A stretch of 64,000 bases of DNA. Origin: Rosellinia necatrix. Lineage: Eukaryota > Ascomycota > Sordariomycetes > Xylariales > Xylariaceae. Of the stretch, positions 47,369 through 57,990 are shown piece by piece. The first letter of the stretch is position 1, and each line of letters begins with the position of its first letter. The stretch is from positions 4,030,001 through 4,094,000 of the forward strand of contig JAGYVD010000001.1 of NCBI GenBank assembly GCA_021209875.1. Direction: 5' to 3'. The notes beneath the pieces are model-generated. The model was not told the origin of the DNA, did no database searches, and saw only the letters and a list, made by a program, of their open reading frames with translations. The position numbers and the translations under genes are program-made.

Positions 47369-49203
47369 TTAGTATTCGGCCTCGGTCTCATCGGGCTCGA
47401 AGCTATCGGCCGCCACCTCTTCGTAGTCCTTTTCAAGAGCGGCAAGATCCTCACGGGCCTCGGAGAACTCGCCCTCCTCCATACCTTCACCGACATACCA
47501 GTGGACGAAAGCCCGCTTGCTGTACATGAGATCGAACTTGTAGTCCAGACGAGACCAGGCTTCGGCGATCGCGGTGGTGTTGGACAGCATGGAAACGGAG
47601 CGGTCGACCGAGGCAAGGCCACCGTCGGTGGGGGAGGCGGTGGGCACGGCCATAGGTTTCTGGTAGTTGATACCTAGTTTGAAACCGGTCGGGCACCACT
47701 CTACCAGGTTGAACGAGGCCTTGGCCTTGAGAGCGGCAATAGCGGCGTTGCAGTCACGAGGAACAACATCGCCACGGTACAGAAGAGCAACAGCCATGTA
47801 CTTTCCGTTTCGGGGATCGCAGACCACCATCTGGTTGTTGGGCTCGAAGCCTTGTAGGGTGAGTTAGTATGATAAACTTGTACAATAGGCTCAGAGGCGG
47901 AAGCTCACATTGGAAGGTAAGATCATGGACCTTGAAGCTCTCGTGTGCGCTCTTGGCCGCAGAGACGACAGGGGCATAGCTGATCAGAGGATAGTGGATA
48001 CGCGGGTAGGGTACCAAGTTGGTCTGGAACTCGTTGAGATCGACATTGAGGGCACCGTCAAAGCGGAGAGATGAAGTGATGGAGCTGACAACCTGAGCAA
48101 TGAGACGGTTCAGGTGCTCGTAGCTGGGACGTGGGATATCCAGGTTGCGCCGGCAGATGTCGTAAACTGCCTCGTTATCAACGAGGAAAGTACAATCGGA
48201 GTTCTCGATGGTGCTGTGGGTGGACAGAACAGCGTTGTAGGGCTCTACGACGGCGGTAGAGACCCGAGGAGCAGGGTACACGGCGAACTCAAGCTTGCAT
48301 TTCTTGCCGTACTCGGTAGACAGACGCTCAAGCAGGAGAGCACCAAAACCGGAACCGGTACCACCACCGAACGAGTGGAAGATTAAGAAACCTTGGAGGC
48401 AGCTGCAGTTGTCTTTCATAGGAGGTTAGCGGGCTAGAGGAGAAAGAAACGGTGTTTCAAGGGATGTCTTTACCAACAACGCGGCGGATTCGGTCCAGAG
48501 TGCTGTCAACCATCTCCTTGCCAATGGTGTAGTGACCACGGGCATAGTTGTTGGCAGCATCCTCCTTGCCGCTGATGAGAAGCTCGGGGTGGAAGAGCTG
48601 ACGGTATCCGCCGGTGCGGATCTCATCGATGGGTGAAGGGTCCAAGTCGACAAAAAGGGAACGAGGGACGTATTTGCCACCGCTTGTCTCGGAGAAGAAG
48701 GTTTCGTAAGAGCCACCATCGAGTACGTCCTTCGCGCTGGGATCAGGGCGACCGTCAGGCCCGAGACCATGCTCGAGAAGGTACCTGGCAAAGGGTGATA
48801 GTCAGCTTCGCGTTCGCCTCTGGCCCTTCGATATTGAGCGTGGATGGAGCGGTGTGCTGCTTACAGCTCCCAAGCGCTGTTACCGAGCTGGGTACCAGCC
48901 TGGCCCAGGTGAAGATGTAAGATCTATGGCGAGAGCAAGTATTAGTTCCGACCTTATCACGAAGAGCAATTGGCGGCGGTAGGGGCCACCGATAGCAATG
49001 GTGGCATCACCGGCAGCAGCAGCGGCGGCGGCGGCAGTGACATTGTGATACTGGCACTCACTCGAGATGCCCTCGAACGACAAATAACACCCCAGCACGC
49101 GTAACACCGCTGGTCCCCGACGGCGAGGTCGAGGCCTCTCTCCAGGGGAGGGAGACCGACCCAGATGGGCACCGGCTCAGTGGTTACTCACCTCGCCCTT
49201 CAT
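47369..49203 (-). CDS. Alpha-tubulin
   Basis: Microtubule subunit. Five exons, 49203-49192, 48923-48865, 48784-48474, 48412-47909 and 47850-47369, encode about 455 residues. Exon 1 contributes only MKGE and is followed by a 268-nt intron, a common arrangement in fungal tubulin genes. Seen: the N-terminal nucleotide-binding start [20 protein letters not shown], the signature GGGTGSG at 143-149, alpha-specific residues such as [13 protein letters not shown] and the KLGINYQKP helix, the motif [20 protein letters not shown], and a C-terminal acidic tail ending in Tyr (ETEAEY). The segment before the signature reads DNCSCLQGF, with Cys132 where animal alpha-tubulins usually have Gly; this may be normal for the lineage. 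Filamentous ascomycetes often have two alpha-tubulin genes, and I cannot say which this is. Confidence 0.96.
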
Positions 49204-50830
49204 TGTGTGTTTCGTGTGCCCGCAATGGCCCGAGTGGTGGAAGTTGGGGTATAGGAGAACGAGAAAAGAAATGGAGAGGCAGTCAAGAAAAATCGGAGGA
49301 GAGATGGAGGTGATCGGAGGGATGCGCACAGCGCCTCAAGATTGACAGATAGACAGAGGGACGACTGACTAACTACCTGGGCTAGGGTCAGTGGTGCCGG
49401 GGAGTGTTGGGGAGTGGACAAAGAACAAAGGAGGTGTGTGGTGCAAGTCTGGTGGGTTGTTCGTTTTGTGTGTGGAGTTGGATATCCAGCTTGTGGTGTA
49501 GTGTAAGTGCACTTGCTGCTTCAACTGTACCTGGTACTGTATGCACTAGACAACTGGCTGGCACTAATGCGCCGAGATGAGGGGAGACCACTAAGAATGG
49601 CGGGGAGCTATGGTTCAGGGGTTACTGTGGGAAACCCACTCTTATTGGCCGTCGCGGGGGCTCGCTGGTCGACGCGGGTGGAGGCTGAGAGGGGCCGTGG
49701 ATGCTGTTAGTGACGAAGTCGCGACTTGGGCCACTATGCGATCACTGCCACTAGTCGTCTTGTATAACTCCTGCGTGTCTGGGCTGCATGGTACTTCGAT
49801 GGTAAACAAACAAAGCTGCCAGTAGGGTCCCACCCTTGCACACCGCTTTACCCACCAGCCACCGAACCAGCGCCCACCCAGAGATTGGCGGGACAGGGGT
49901 CTTGCCGCTTTTGTCTGCCAGTGCCGAGCCGACTGTATCTGTAAGTGGTGTATAACTGCCGCTTTTGCTCCAGCTGGACTGATGTTTATTTATTTATTAA
50001 AGAAAAGAAAAAAAGATAATGATAATAATAGCCAAATAATGAATAATATAATTTATATAACTATCAGCTATCTAGTGGTATTGTTTGGTCTTTTATTTTA
50101 TAATCAATAGTTCACGCATAATCTTGGTAATGCGCGATTCAGGGGGATTGTCGAAAGAATCGGCTAGTATTAGTTACCTTATTTATTAGATGGAGAGATT
50201 AGAGATTAGATAAGAAGCATTATCAACTTCCAATCATTCAACCTTCTTAGACTCTACATCGCCTTACCACAAGTGCAACGTAGTTACTCATCTAGTTTTA
50301 CAAAAGGTGTTTTATTTCAGCAGACGAAATTTATAGATGATATCTACTTGTTTCAAGAAATCAAGAAATTGTGGGGTTCGATATATTCAACCATATGAGA
50401 GCATTTAGAGCTGGTCCTACCATCGAGCGAGACTGTTGAGCTTGGGAAAGACTTAACATTGGCAAAGAACGGCCTGTGTTCTCTTGCGGCCTGCGGCTTT
50501 GCTTAGATAGCTCTTCTAGCAGTAGAAAAAGCTCTAGTGAGGTCTCTTTATCGCCAACTCACAAGGCATGCGCCAATTTTCTCAGATAATAGATCGTGCC
50601 TCTTAGAACAATCTAAACTTATCGCTCTTGATAGTGTTAGAAAAGTAATTGCTTTCCAGGCGGCATGGTGTAAGACAATTTCCATTTCAGAATGCGGAGG
50701 GCTGCTCACCCAGAACCTATACTACCAGGTATGATGTCGTCTTGGGCATAAAAAATTATGTCATAGAGTTTCTATTGGTTGTTCAATCTGTCAGACAAGC
50801 CCTCAGCGAGGGCATAGCCTCGTACGCCAA
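49204..50830. other. Alpha-tubulin promoter and AT-rich gene-free DNA
   Basis: The first several hundred bases are the alpha-tubulin promoter and leader. About 49980-50340 is strongly AT-rich with runs such as TTTATTTATTTATTAAAG, and the rest up to 50.8 kb has many stops in every frame, as expected for decayed sequence. Confidence 0.5.
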
Positions 50831-51119
50831 TTAGGCGAGTAAGACGATCATAGTTGCAATCAGAAGGGCATATTTAGCAAAATCAAAAGCGATATCGATG
50901 CCTTCTAATTTTTATGAGGCTTCTTCCATTATAACTTCGAACGTGCCGATAGCGCCATGCATGATGGCTTCTTGTGAGCCTTTCACTTTGGATGCTTTCA
51001 TGATAACTGTGAGAAATGCGATACACTCAAACCTTCTGAAATTGCCATCAGTGTAGGTTCTCTTAGAATCTATCCTTTAATCCGGAGGTAGGGAGTCTTC
51101 GAGTCATTCTGGAGGTTCG
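50831..51119 (-). pseudogene. Decayed unidentified coding relic
   Basis: On the minus strand one frame reads FECIAFLTVIMKASKVKG and continues as plausible amphipathic protein for about 67 codons (51031-50831) with one internal TAA (after FEVIMEEAS) before KLEGIDIAFDFAKYALLIA. The preceding stretch (51119-51024) is readable in another frame as NLQNDSKTPYLRIKG followed by a stop. The mixture of protein-like composition, frame change and stops suggests a decayed gene in an AT-rich patch. I do not recognise the family, and chance open reading cannot be excluded. Confidence 0.3.
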
Positions 51120-51726
51120 TACGAAAAGGGGGCCCGTATGAGTAAACACAAATGGCAAGCTTGTAACTTCGCAAATGACCCGGAGTGATATTGCGTCAGA
51201 CAATTTGAGCTCCTGGTTTTGTTCAAGAGTTTGTTATAGAGCATGGTCGATAGCTTCATGACTCTCTCTGTAATTTATATTAAAACAGGTTTCATTCGTC
51301 TCCGTAGGTTCTACATACCATAGTAAGCTGGGAATAGTTTCCGCACCTATTACACATTTATAGTGATTGAATAGTGATTGAAGAGCCAAGCTGTGTCGTA
51401 CCTGAAAGGACGCAGCGACTGACGGAATGCCCACCACAACAACATACAGGCAACATATGGGTTACATAGCACTGTGGTGTACTGTGAGCTATACCTAGGT
51501 AGCCCCCACACATCCCACCCATGTACTTAAGTAGGTAGGCAGTTAAAAATGGGCCCTCACAAAGTGTCAATCTTTCCAGGGTCCGGCGATTTGTGCATTG
51601 CTATGATACGTACAAGTTATCTCCGATGAGCTCACCACCAGAAGCGTCAGTCACCTCCGCGGTCCGCAGCACCTTCGCCTTCGTCATCCATTCACCCCGC
51701 GCCGAAATTCACAAGCGTCGTCTTGG
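51120..51726. other. QRI7 upstream region
   Basis: About 600 bp with no gene. It contains TAGGTA words near 51490-51540 and presumably the QRI7 promoter. No clear TATA box. Confidence 0.5.
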
Positions 51727-53400
51727 ATGAACGCGCTATGGAAATCCTCACGGCAGCACCTCCACCGAGGGAGCCAATTCCCACCAACGCTTTCGCCCGC
51801 GACTAGGCGCCTGCCACCCTTCTCCTGCTCCTCCTCGGCACATCTGCCGCGACGGCCCCTCCTGACCCTGGCGATCGAGACGTCCTGCGACGACACCTGC
51901 GTCGCAATCCTCGAGAAGAGCGCCGCCACCGGCGCCGCCCGCCTGCACTTCAACGAGAGGATCACGTCCGACAACCGGGCCTTCGGCGGCGTGCACCCGC
52001 TGACGGCCGTCGCCTCGCACACGGAGCACATCGCGCCGCTGGTCCGGAGGGCGCTGCGGGCGCTTCCCAAGGCGGACGGAGGCGGCGGCAACGGCGGAGT
52101 TGGGGATGGCAGCGGTGACGACCATGGCAGGAACGGGAAGAAGAGTAGCCTTTTGGTCGATGGCTCCCTGCGGTCGAAGCCGGACTTCGTCTCGGTCACG
52201 CGCGGCCCGGGCATGACGTCGAACCTCGCGACGGGGCTGAACGTGGCCAAGGGATTGGCGGTGGCCTGGGACGTGCCGCTGCTCGCGGTCAACCACATGC
52301 AGGCGCACGCGCTGACGCCGCGGCTCGTCGCAGCGCTCCGGGATGGCCAAGGGGGACGGGCGGCCAAGGATCCGACAAATGGTGGTGGTAGTGGTGGTGG
52401 TAGTGGTGGTGGTAGTGGTGGTGGTGGTGGTGCTGGCGGCGGCGATGGGGAGACCGGAAGCCCGGCGCGGCAGCATCATCACCCTCGATTCCCGTTCCTC
52501 TCGCTCCTCGTCTCCGGCGGGCACACGATGCTCGTGCGCTCCCAGTCGCTCAACGACCACGCCATCCTCGCCGACACGTCCAACATCGCCGTGGGCGACA
52601 TGCTGGATAAGTGTGCGCGGATGATCCTGCCGTCGTCGTCGCCGCCCTCGTCTCTCTCCACCACCACCACCACCACCTCCTCCTCCTCCTCCTCTGACCC
52701 GGGTATGTACGGGCCGCAGTTCGAGGAATTCGCGTTCCCCGGCTCCAGCGAGTCGGCGCCTTTCGACTACGACTACGCCTACGCGCCGCCGGCGAGCCGC
52801 CCGGACGAGATCAAACCCCTCGAGCTCGGCCACGGCATCGTCCTGACGCCGCCCCTGTCCCGCATGGGGAAAGGGCCCGTGGCCGCGTCCACGTACGAGT
52901 TCGCGGGCCTCAACGGCCAGGTCCAGAAGGTGATGCGCGCCCGCCCCGATATGGACGTGGATATGCGCAGGGCTCTGGCGCGCGCGACCATGACGCTGGT
53001 CTTCGAGCACCTGGTGACCCGCGTCCTGTTCGCCCTGCGCGCCGACCGCGCCGCATCCGCGCGGGAGACGGCCGGGGGGCTGGCCGAGGGCGCCATCAGG
53101 ACCCTCGTCCTCTCCGGCGGCGTCGCGAGCAACAAGTTCCTGCGGCACGTCGTCCGCGAGATGCTCGACGTGCGCGGCTACGCGGACGTCGAGGTCGTCG
53201 CCCCGCCCGTGTCCCTGTGCACCGACAACGCGGCCATGATCGCGTGGACCGCCATGGAGATGTACGAGGAGGGCTGGCGCAGCGACCTCGACATCTTGGT
53301 CATGCGCAAGTGGCCGCTCGACCCCAATGCCGAGGGCGGTGGTATCCTCGGCGCTAGCGGTTGGTACAAAGCATCCGAGGCTCTAAAGATAGACTCGTGA
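51727..53400 (+). CDS. QRI7: Mitochondrial tRNA N6-adenosine threonylcarbamoyltransferase
   Basis: Kae1/TsaD-family enzyme that transfers the threonylcarbamoyl group to A37 of ANN-decoding tRNAs in mitochondria. A single 557-residue exon. The first about 45 residues are rich in Arg, Ser and Pro with few acids, consistent with a mitochondrial presequence. ASKHA-fold motifs follow: LTLAIETSCDDT, HTEHIAPLV, the metal-binding HMQAH at 190-194, LVSGGHTMLV, AVGDMLDKCARM, SGGVASNKFLR at 463-473, and CTDNAAMIAW. The GDMLDKCAR string marks the Qri7/OSGEPL1 branch rather than cytosolic Kae1. Two low-complexity insertions interrupt the catalytic domain: Gly/Ser at about 219-238 (GGT/AGT codon repeats) and Ser/Thr at about 309-324 (ACC and TCC repeats). 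The long open frame on the opposite strand is an artefact of high GC. Divergent from alpha-tubulin, convergent with PRE2. Confidence 0.93.
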   Translation: MNALWKSSRQHLHRGSQFPPTLSPATRRLPPFSCSSSAHLPRRPLLTLAIETSCDDTCVAILEKSAATGAARLHFNERITSDNRAFGGVHPLTAVASHTEHIAPLVRRALRALPKADGGGGNGGVGDGSGDDHGRNGKKSSLLVDGSLRSKPDFVSVTRGPGMTSNLATGLNVAKGLAVAWDVPLLAVNHMQAHALTPRLVAALRDGQGGRAAKDPTNGGGSGGGSGGGSGGGGGAGGGDGETGSPARQHHHPRFPFLSLLVSGGHTMLVRSQSLNDHAILADTSNIAVGDMLDKCARMILPSSSPPSSLSTTTTTTSSSSSSDPGMYGPQFEEFAFPGSSESAPFDYDYAYAPPASRPDEIKPLELGHGIVLTPPLSRMGKGPVAASTYEFAGLNGQVQKVMRARPDMDVDMRRALARATMTLVFEHLVTRVLFALRADRAASARETAGGLAEGAIRTLVLSGGVASNKFLRHVVREMLDVRGYADVEVVAPPVSLCTDNAAMIAWTAMEMYEEGWRSDLDILVMRKWPLDPNAEGGGILGASGWYKASEALKIDS

Positions 53401-53813
53401 AAATTCACAGATAGAAAAGGGACTGTGGGGGCAGATGTAGATATATGTACAATACCTTTGTACCCGATACAACTTATGATGACACACACAGGATTAGATG
53501 GCAATTATTACAGCTAAGTTAAATAGCGGGGAGACAACTGGATGCAAAAGTGTATGTTATTCAGTTCCCGGGACTGGAAGATGGTCCTCATCAGTCCGCT
53601 CTCTCAAGTGACTGCACACATACATAGTGAACCATCCTAACCCCGTCTAGTTATGTTTCGACGACTGCTAGTGTCACAATCTATCTGGGGCCTGTATTTC
53701 ACTATCCTCGTGCGGTAGAGCGTCTTGTATCCCTTCCGAAGACTCACGTGGTCGGTGGAATAGGACTTCAAAGATACATCACCCAAGCCAAAGCCGCCAA
53801 AACACCGCAGATC
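53401..53813. other. Convergent intergenic region (QRI7 / PRE2)
   Basis: 413 bp containing both 3' UTRs; I see nothing else in it. Confidence 0.6.
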
Positions 53814-54822
53814 TTAGTATAGTGAACTGGTGACATTGCTGAACTCGCCCTTCTCGAGCTTCGTCTTCCAGAAGATGGGGTTCGTGTCGTTGAAGCCGTG
53901 CTTGACCCAGCCCTCCTCCTTGACGTGGTAGAGGTTGATGTAGCCGCCGGAGTAGGCGTCGCGGTGGGTGGCGGCGAGGATGGAGCGGCGACCGAGCTCG
54001 AGGGCGTCCTCCTCGGAGAGGTCGTAGCGGTACTCGGCGTCGAGGACGCCGTAGGCGAAGGTCTGGCCGGAGCCGACGCAGAAGAGGTTGCCGGAGAGGC
54101 GGGTGCCGTCTGAGTCGATGTAGTAGAGGGCGGGCCCCTCCTCGGGGGTGACGCCGGCGCACATGGTGCCCATGGACAAACCCATGCCCTTGTACTGGTA
54201 GACGAGGTTGGCGAGGATCTTGGACGCCGCCGCGACGCTGATGCGCCGCTTGTGCCGGAGCTCGTGCAGCCGGCACTGCATCCCCAGCCACGCCAGCCAG
54301 TACTGGCAGTCGGCGGCGCCGCCGGCCATGGTGCCCAGCAGGCAGCTGTTGATCTCGATCACCTTCTTCACCGTCTGCGAGGCGATCCAGTTGCCCGCCG
54401 TCGCGCGCGAGTCCGTCGCCACGATGATGCCGCCCTGGAACCGGAAGGCCAGTGTCGTCGTGCCGTGGGCGATCTTAATCGGGCAGTCGGGGTTCGACCG
54501 GTCGTCTGTGGCGGCCCGGAGCCAGGCTGAGGGCTGATCGGGGGCGAAGAGAGAGAGAGAGTTAGCTAAGAAGATCGTATGGGTGTGTCTGTCGGGCCTG
54601 GGCGGGGAGGTCGTAGACGCAATACTGAGTAGATAAAGCATGCGGGTTGGACTTAGTATATAGCTGAGACGGGAACGAACTCACCTGTGCTACTGGGGGC
54701 ATGGCAAATTTGAGGGACAAGCTAGGAGTAACGTCATTCTGGAAGTCGTCATATTGGTCCTCCGCCAGCGTCTCGTTCTGGAAGGCCGCAGGACGGCTGT
54801 ATCGAGCGACGAGAGTGTCCAT
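53814..54822 (-). CDS. PRE2: 20S proteasome subunit beta-5 (chymotrypsin-like)
   Basis: Catalytic beta subunit giving the proteasome its chymotrypsin-like activity. Two exons, 54822-54685 and 54533-53814, with a 151-nt intron, encode about 285 residues. The propeptide of about 70 residues ends in HG, and the mature chain begins at Thr71 (HG-TTTLAF). Counting from that Thr, the catalytic set Asp17, Arg19 and Lys33 is present ([19 protein letters not shown]), and Met45 occurs in the S1 pocket position ([10 protein letters not shown]), which is diagnostic of beta-5. Acceptor choice is supported by restoring [16 protein letters not shown]. The C-terminus (FSNVTSSLY) is typical. Active in cytosol and nucleus as part of the 26S proteasome. 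I looked for a PACE (GGTGGCAAA) box upstream and saw none. Confidence 0.95.
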
Positions 54823-55559
54823 ATTGGATGGTGGGAGAAGAGGGTGGGAGAGACCAGGCGGTCAAAACCACTGTAAAGACGGCTGTATTATCGGCCTCCG
54901 TGAGGGATTGTGGGAATGTGGGAATGTGGGAATGTGGCCGGTTTTATCCTGGTCTTGGTATTATACGGGAATGCTGAGGGCTGTTATCGTGGGGAATTTA
55001 TGACGGAGGTTGAAGGCGATGGACTGACGTTGGTTGGTACGGCCTGGCTTCTTCGAGCTCTCTCAAGGCAAGCAGGGCAGGCAGCTGGTCCCACGCGTCA
55101 GTGGGGGTTAACTTAACAACTACATAGGTACTTAGATAGGTGGGGAAGGTGGGAGCTGCCCAGACGGAGCTTTGGATGCTAACCTAGATAGGCAATTACT
55201 TACAAGTAAGTTGTGTAGTTACTTCACAAATATTATTGATTCTTATTATTTTATCCTAGTCACTTTTGGGCGTTTATTTTCTAGATTTATGGAATAGGTA
55301 GCATCGGGGGTTTTCAATTAATGTGAATCTAAGTTAGGTAGGTAAAGTATGTATGCTTGTTTGAAGACATCATTTACTGGCATCTCGGCCTGTCACTGGG
55401 TAGGATATAGATGAGTGACTACCAACTATATACAAGAGTGTCATGGGCACGTTATGATAAAGAAAAGGCGGATTTAAACAAACCACCACCGAATGCTCAA
55501 ACCCACTGGTGCGCCCTTCGCGGCCTCTTTAACAACAACCGCCATGTGGTGTTGCATAA
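54823..55559. other. PRE2 promoter region and FLC-like gene 3' side
   Basis: About 740 bp. It includes the PRE2 leader, a 9-bp triple repeat (GGGAATGTG) at about 54910-54936, and TAGGTA words near 55125-55145 and 55335. No gene supported: the open frame starting at 55411 lies mostly opposite the tail of the FLC-like gene. Confidence 0.5.
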
Positions 55560-57990
55560 TCAAAAGGCGCCAGGACCTCGGTATAACGAATTGCCCGCCG
55601 GGCCATACCTCCCTTGGTATGGACGGCTGTCTCCAAAATCGCCCATATTCGGTATTGTCGGTTCTCGGTCTATGGGTGCTGCATAAGTGATGAGATTTTC
55701 GCGGCTTAGGTTAGTAGCGGGAGGAGTGACAGGCGTTAATGGTCTGCTCTGACGCGATGGTTGCGAATAGCCGGGGCTCGTATACTCGGGAGATGTGTCC
55801 AAGTATTGCTCTGGTAGCGAACCACGGCGAGAAGTATCATTGATCGGCTCCTTCCTATCGCTAACCATAGGCAATTGAGCAGATGAGAAAATATTGCTCA
55901 CATGAGGCCGACCCATCGCCAGCAGCGAGTTACGAGCATCAAGAGGCGTTAGGGTATCGCGCTGCCATTTTTCTGCGAGCGACGTCTTGGTTAGTGGGTT
56001 GCTCTGTTATGATGTCGAGGGAGTGCAGTGAGTTGGCCCAACTTACCCATTTCTTTTCTCCTCTTCTGGTGAGGGTTTTGTTTGCAGAGCGAGAGGATAG
56101 CGTTCCAGAATATGAGGATCGCGAGTGTGATAGCAAGCGCGGCTTGCACGCCAATGAGAACAACGCCCGCAATCGTCTGCGTCGTTTGCGCGATGCCGAA
56201 CTCCTCGACAAACACCAAGATTAACACGACAGAGAGAACACGGACAACCTGGATCGCGATGTTGATGACATTGCCGGACTTGCGCTCATAAGGACGGCTC
56301 CACACCAACAAGATGAGGAAGAGCCCTTCGACAACTAATGACGCGATACTCTGAACCATCCCGTGCCCGTTCGTCGCTGCTATCACTGTACCCTTAACAA
56401 ATAAGTAGAGGATAGCAGGCATGAAGACCCACCAGTACCCCTTCTTGTACGACTCGTAAAAGAGAGAATACTTCCGCCAATATAGCTTGTCTTCATAGAG
56501 ACTAGTAGTGTCTCCCTCCGTATTCTTAAGCTTCCTTGCCGTTTTCCATATCTTCCATGAGAAGAATGCGAGGACACCGGTAAAAAGAGCGAGCGTGGCA
56601 CCAGCGAGTAATTTCGCGGCCCAGGAATCACCATTCGTAAACTGGAAAACGCAGTAGAGAACCCAGACACCGTAAAGGAGAAGGATAAGAGAGGTGACGG
56701 TGCGCGCAATAGCACCCCAGTAGTGCTTGCGGAAGTCGGCCAGTGATGCCGGAAATCGTCCGAAAAGAGCCCAAGCTTCCAAGATTACCTTCACCAATAG
56801 GATGCCAACAATTATTATCCCAATAACGATGGCGACAACCTCGAGAATCGTCATGAATGTATTCGACTCGGGGACCGCGAGCGAATTGACGAACCCCCGA
56901 ATCCCGGAAACCGCGGTTCGAATTGTTGATTCCATCGAATCGTCGCCATCTGAGGTTGTCGAATTAATTTGTGTGTCGATTTCTCGGAGGGCTAGGGATG
57001 CGTAATCTTCGAAGGTCCGTTTAAATAGTGAGCCGTTAGCACTCGATGTTGAGCCGTCTGGGAAAACTAGTGTCGTCCTCTGAAGAAGCTCTACACTATC
57101 CCTTGTGAGATTTCCACCAGTCATTTGGCGAAAGTTGTCGATACCGATTTGCATATCTGTCCAGGGGATGAGCCCTATCGAGAAGGCGAAATTCTTCGAG
57201 AAACTCCGATACACTTGCGGTAACTGTGCCGACATCATTCCGTTCAGTGCAAATCCATGGAAGACACCCAAAACCTCTCCAAATGTCGGGCTTATTGTTC
57301 CAACCCCCACATTTGATCCTGCACCAGCTGCTGCCCCCGAAACTGCAGCGCTGATAGCCGAGGCACCTCCTAGTATTAGGGCACCCGCGGCTATTCCAGC
57401 CGCGATATAAGAAACGGCCGGTATGTCAACGGTCTTGGTATTTGTTACTTGAGATTGAATACAGCCTATCGTAGAGTTGTCCTCTTTAGAGGTAAATTCA
57501 AGCTTGGCTTGGGCCGCAACATCGGGAAGCTGAAACGCGATCGAGGGAATTTGGGAAGCTAACTCAGGAGGAAGGGTCTGTGACCCATTCGCCCCAAAGT
57601 GACCCGGCGGTACTATAAATTCATTAGTCAAGTTCCATCATAAATCGAAATACGTTAAGAAATATACATACCTGGGCACAATGGCTTAATGAAGTTGACC
57701 GGGTCGCAGGGGTCGAACTCATCGGTAAAGAGTTCCTGGCCCAGGGCCGTTACCGTCAATCTCGCTGTGACATTTTGTTCCTTAGCGCTTGTGCCAGCAA
57801 CATTAAATGTAACTGTCTTATCAGCGTTGTTATATTTGATATCGACTTTGTCCACCGTGATCTGGCTATTGTTGTTGCAGTTGTCGAATCCACTTGTAAC
57901 CAAGACATCATCACCAAGCACGCCTATCGTCCCGAATACTATCGCCCATATCGCGGCCTTTCGCAATGACCACGTATCTGGCCTCACCAT
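55560..57990 (-). CDS. TRP-like / FLC-family membrane protein
   Basis: Fungal TRP-like family with an N-terminal ML-like lumenal domain, related to yeast FLC1-3 (implicated in FAD transport and calcium homeostasis at ER or Golgi membranes). Three exons, 57990-57672, 57612-56047 and 55972-55560, encode about 765 residues. The start is the ATG giving a signal peptide (MVRPDTWSLRKAAIWAIVFG); the frame is open upstream but lacks ATG. Then follow a Cys-containing lumenal domain with several N-glycosylation sequons (LTSGFDNC, NVTARL), a small Gly/Ala-rich helix (SYIAAGIAAGALILGGAS), a block of about eight further helices from FMTILEVVAIVIG to AALAITLAILIFWNAIL, including the conserved YEDKLYWRKYSLFYE and WSRPYERKSGNVIN strings, and a long polar cytosolic tail rich in Pro, Ser and Arg. 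The tail is retained through the third exon, whose junction (EM-EKWQRDTLTPLDARNS) fits the family. Confidence 0.85.

Noticed and set aside
48395..48412. Cys132 in alpha-tubulin (DNCSCLQGF) where Gly is usual in animals
   Set aside because: The rest of the protein is fully conserved and this may be the normal residue in filamentous ascomycetes; without an alignment I cannot call it unusual.
51748..53148. 466-codon open frame on the minus strand opposite QRI7
   Set aside because: High GC and codon bias of the true gene create a long antisense frame rich in Arg and Thr repeats. It has no family similarity, while the plus strand encodes a complete conserved enzyme.
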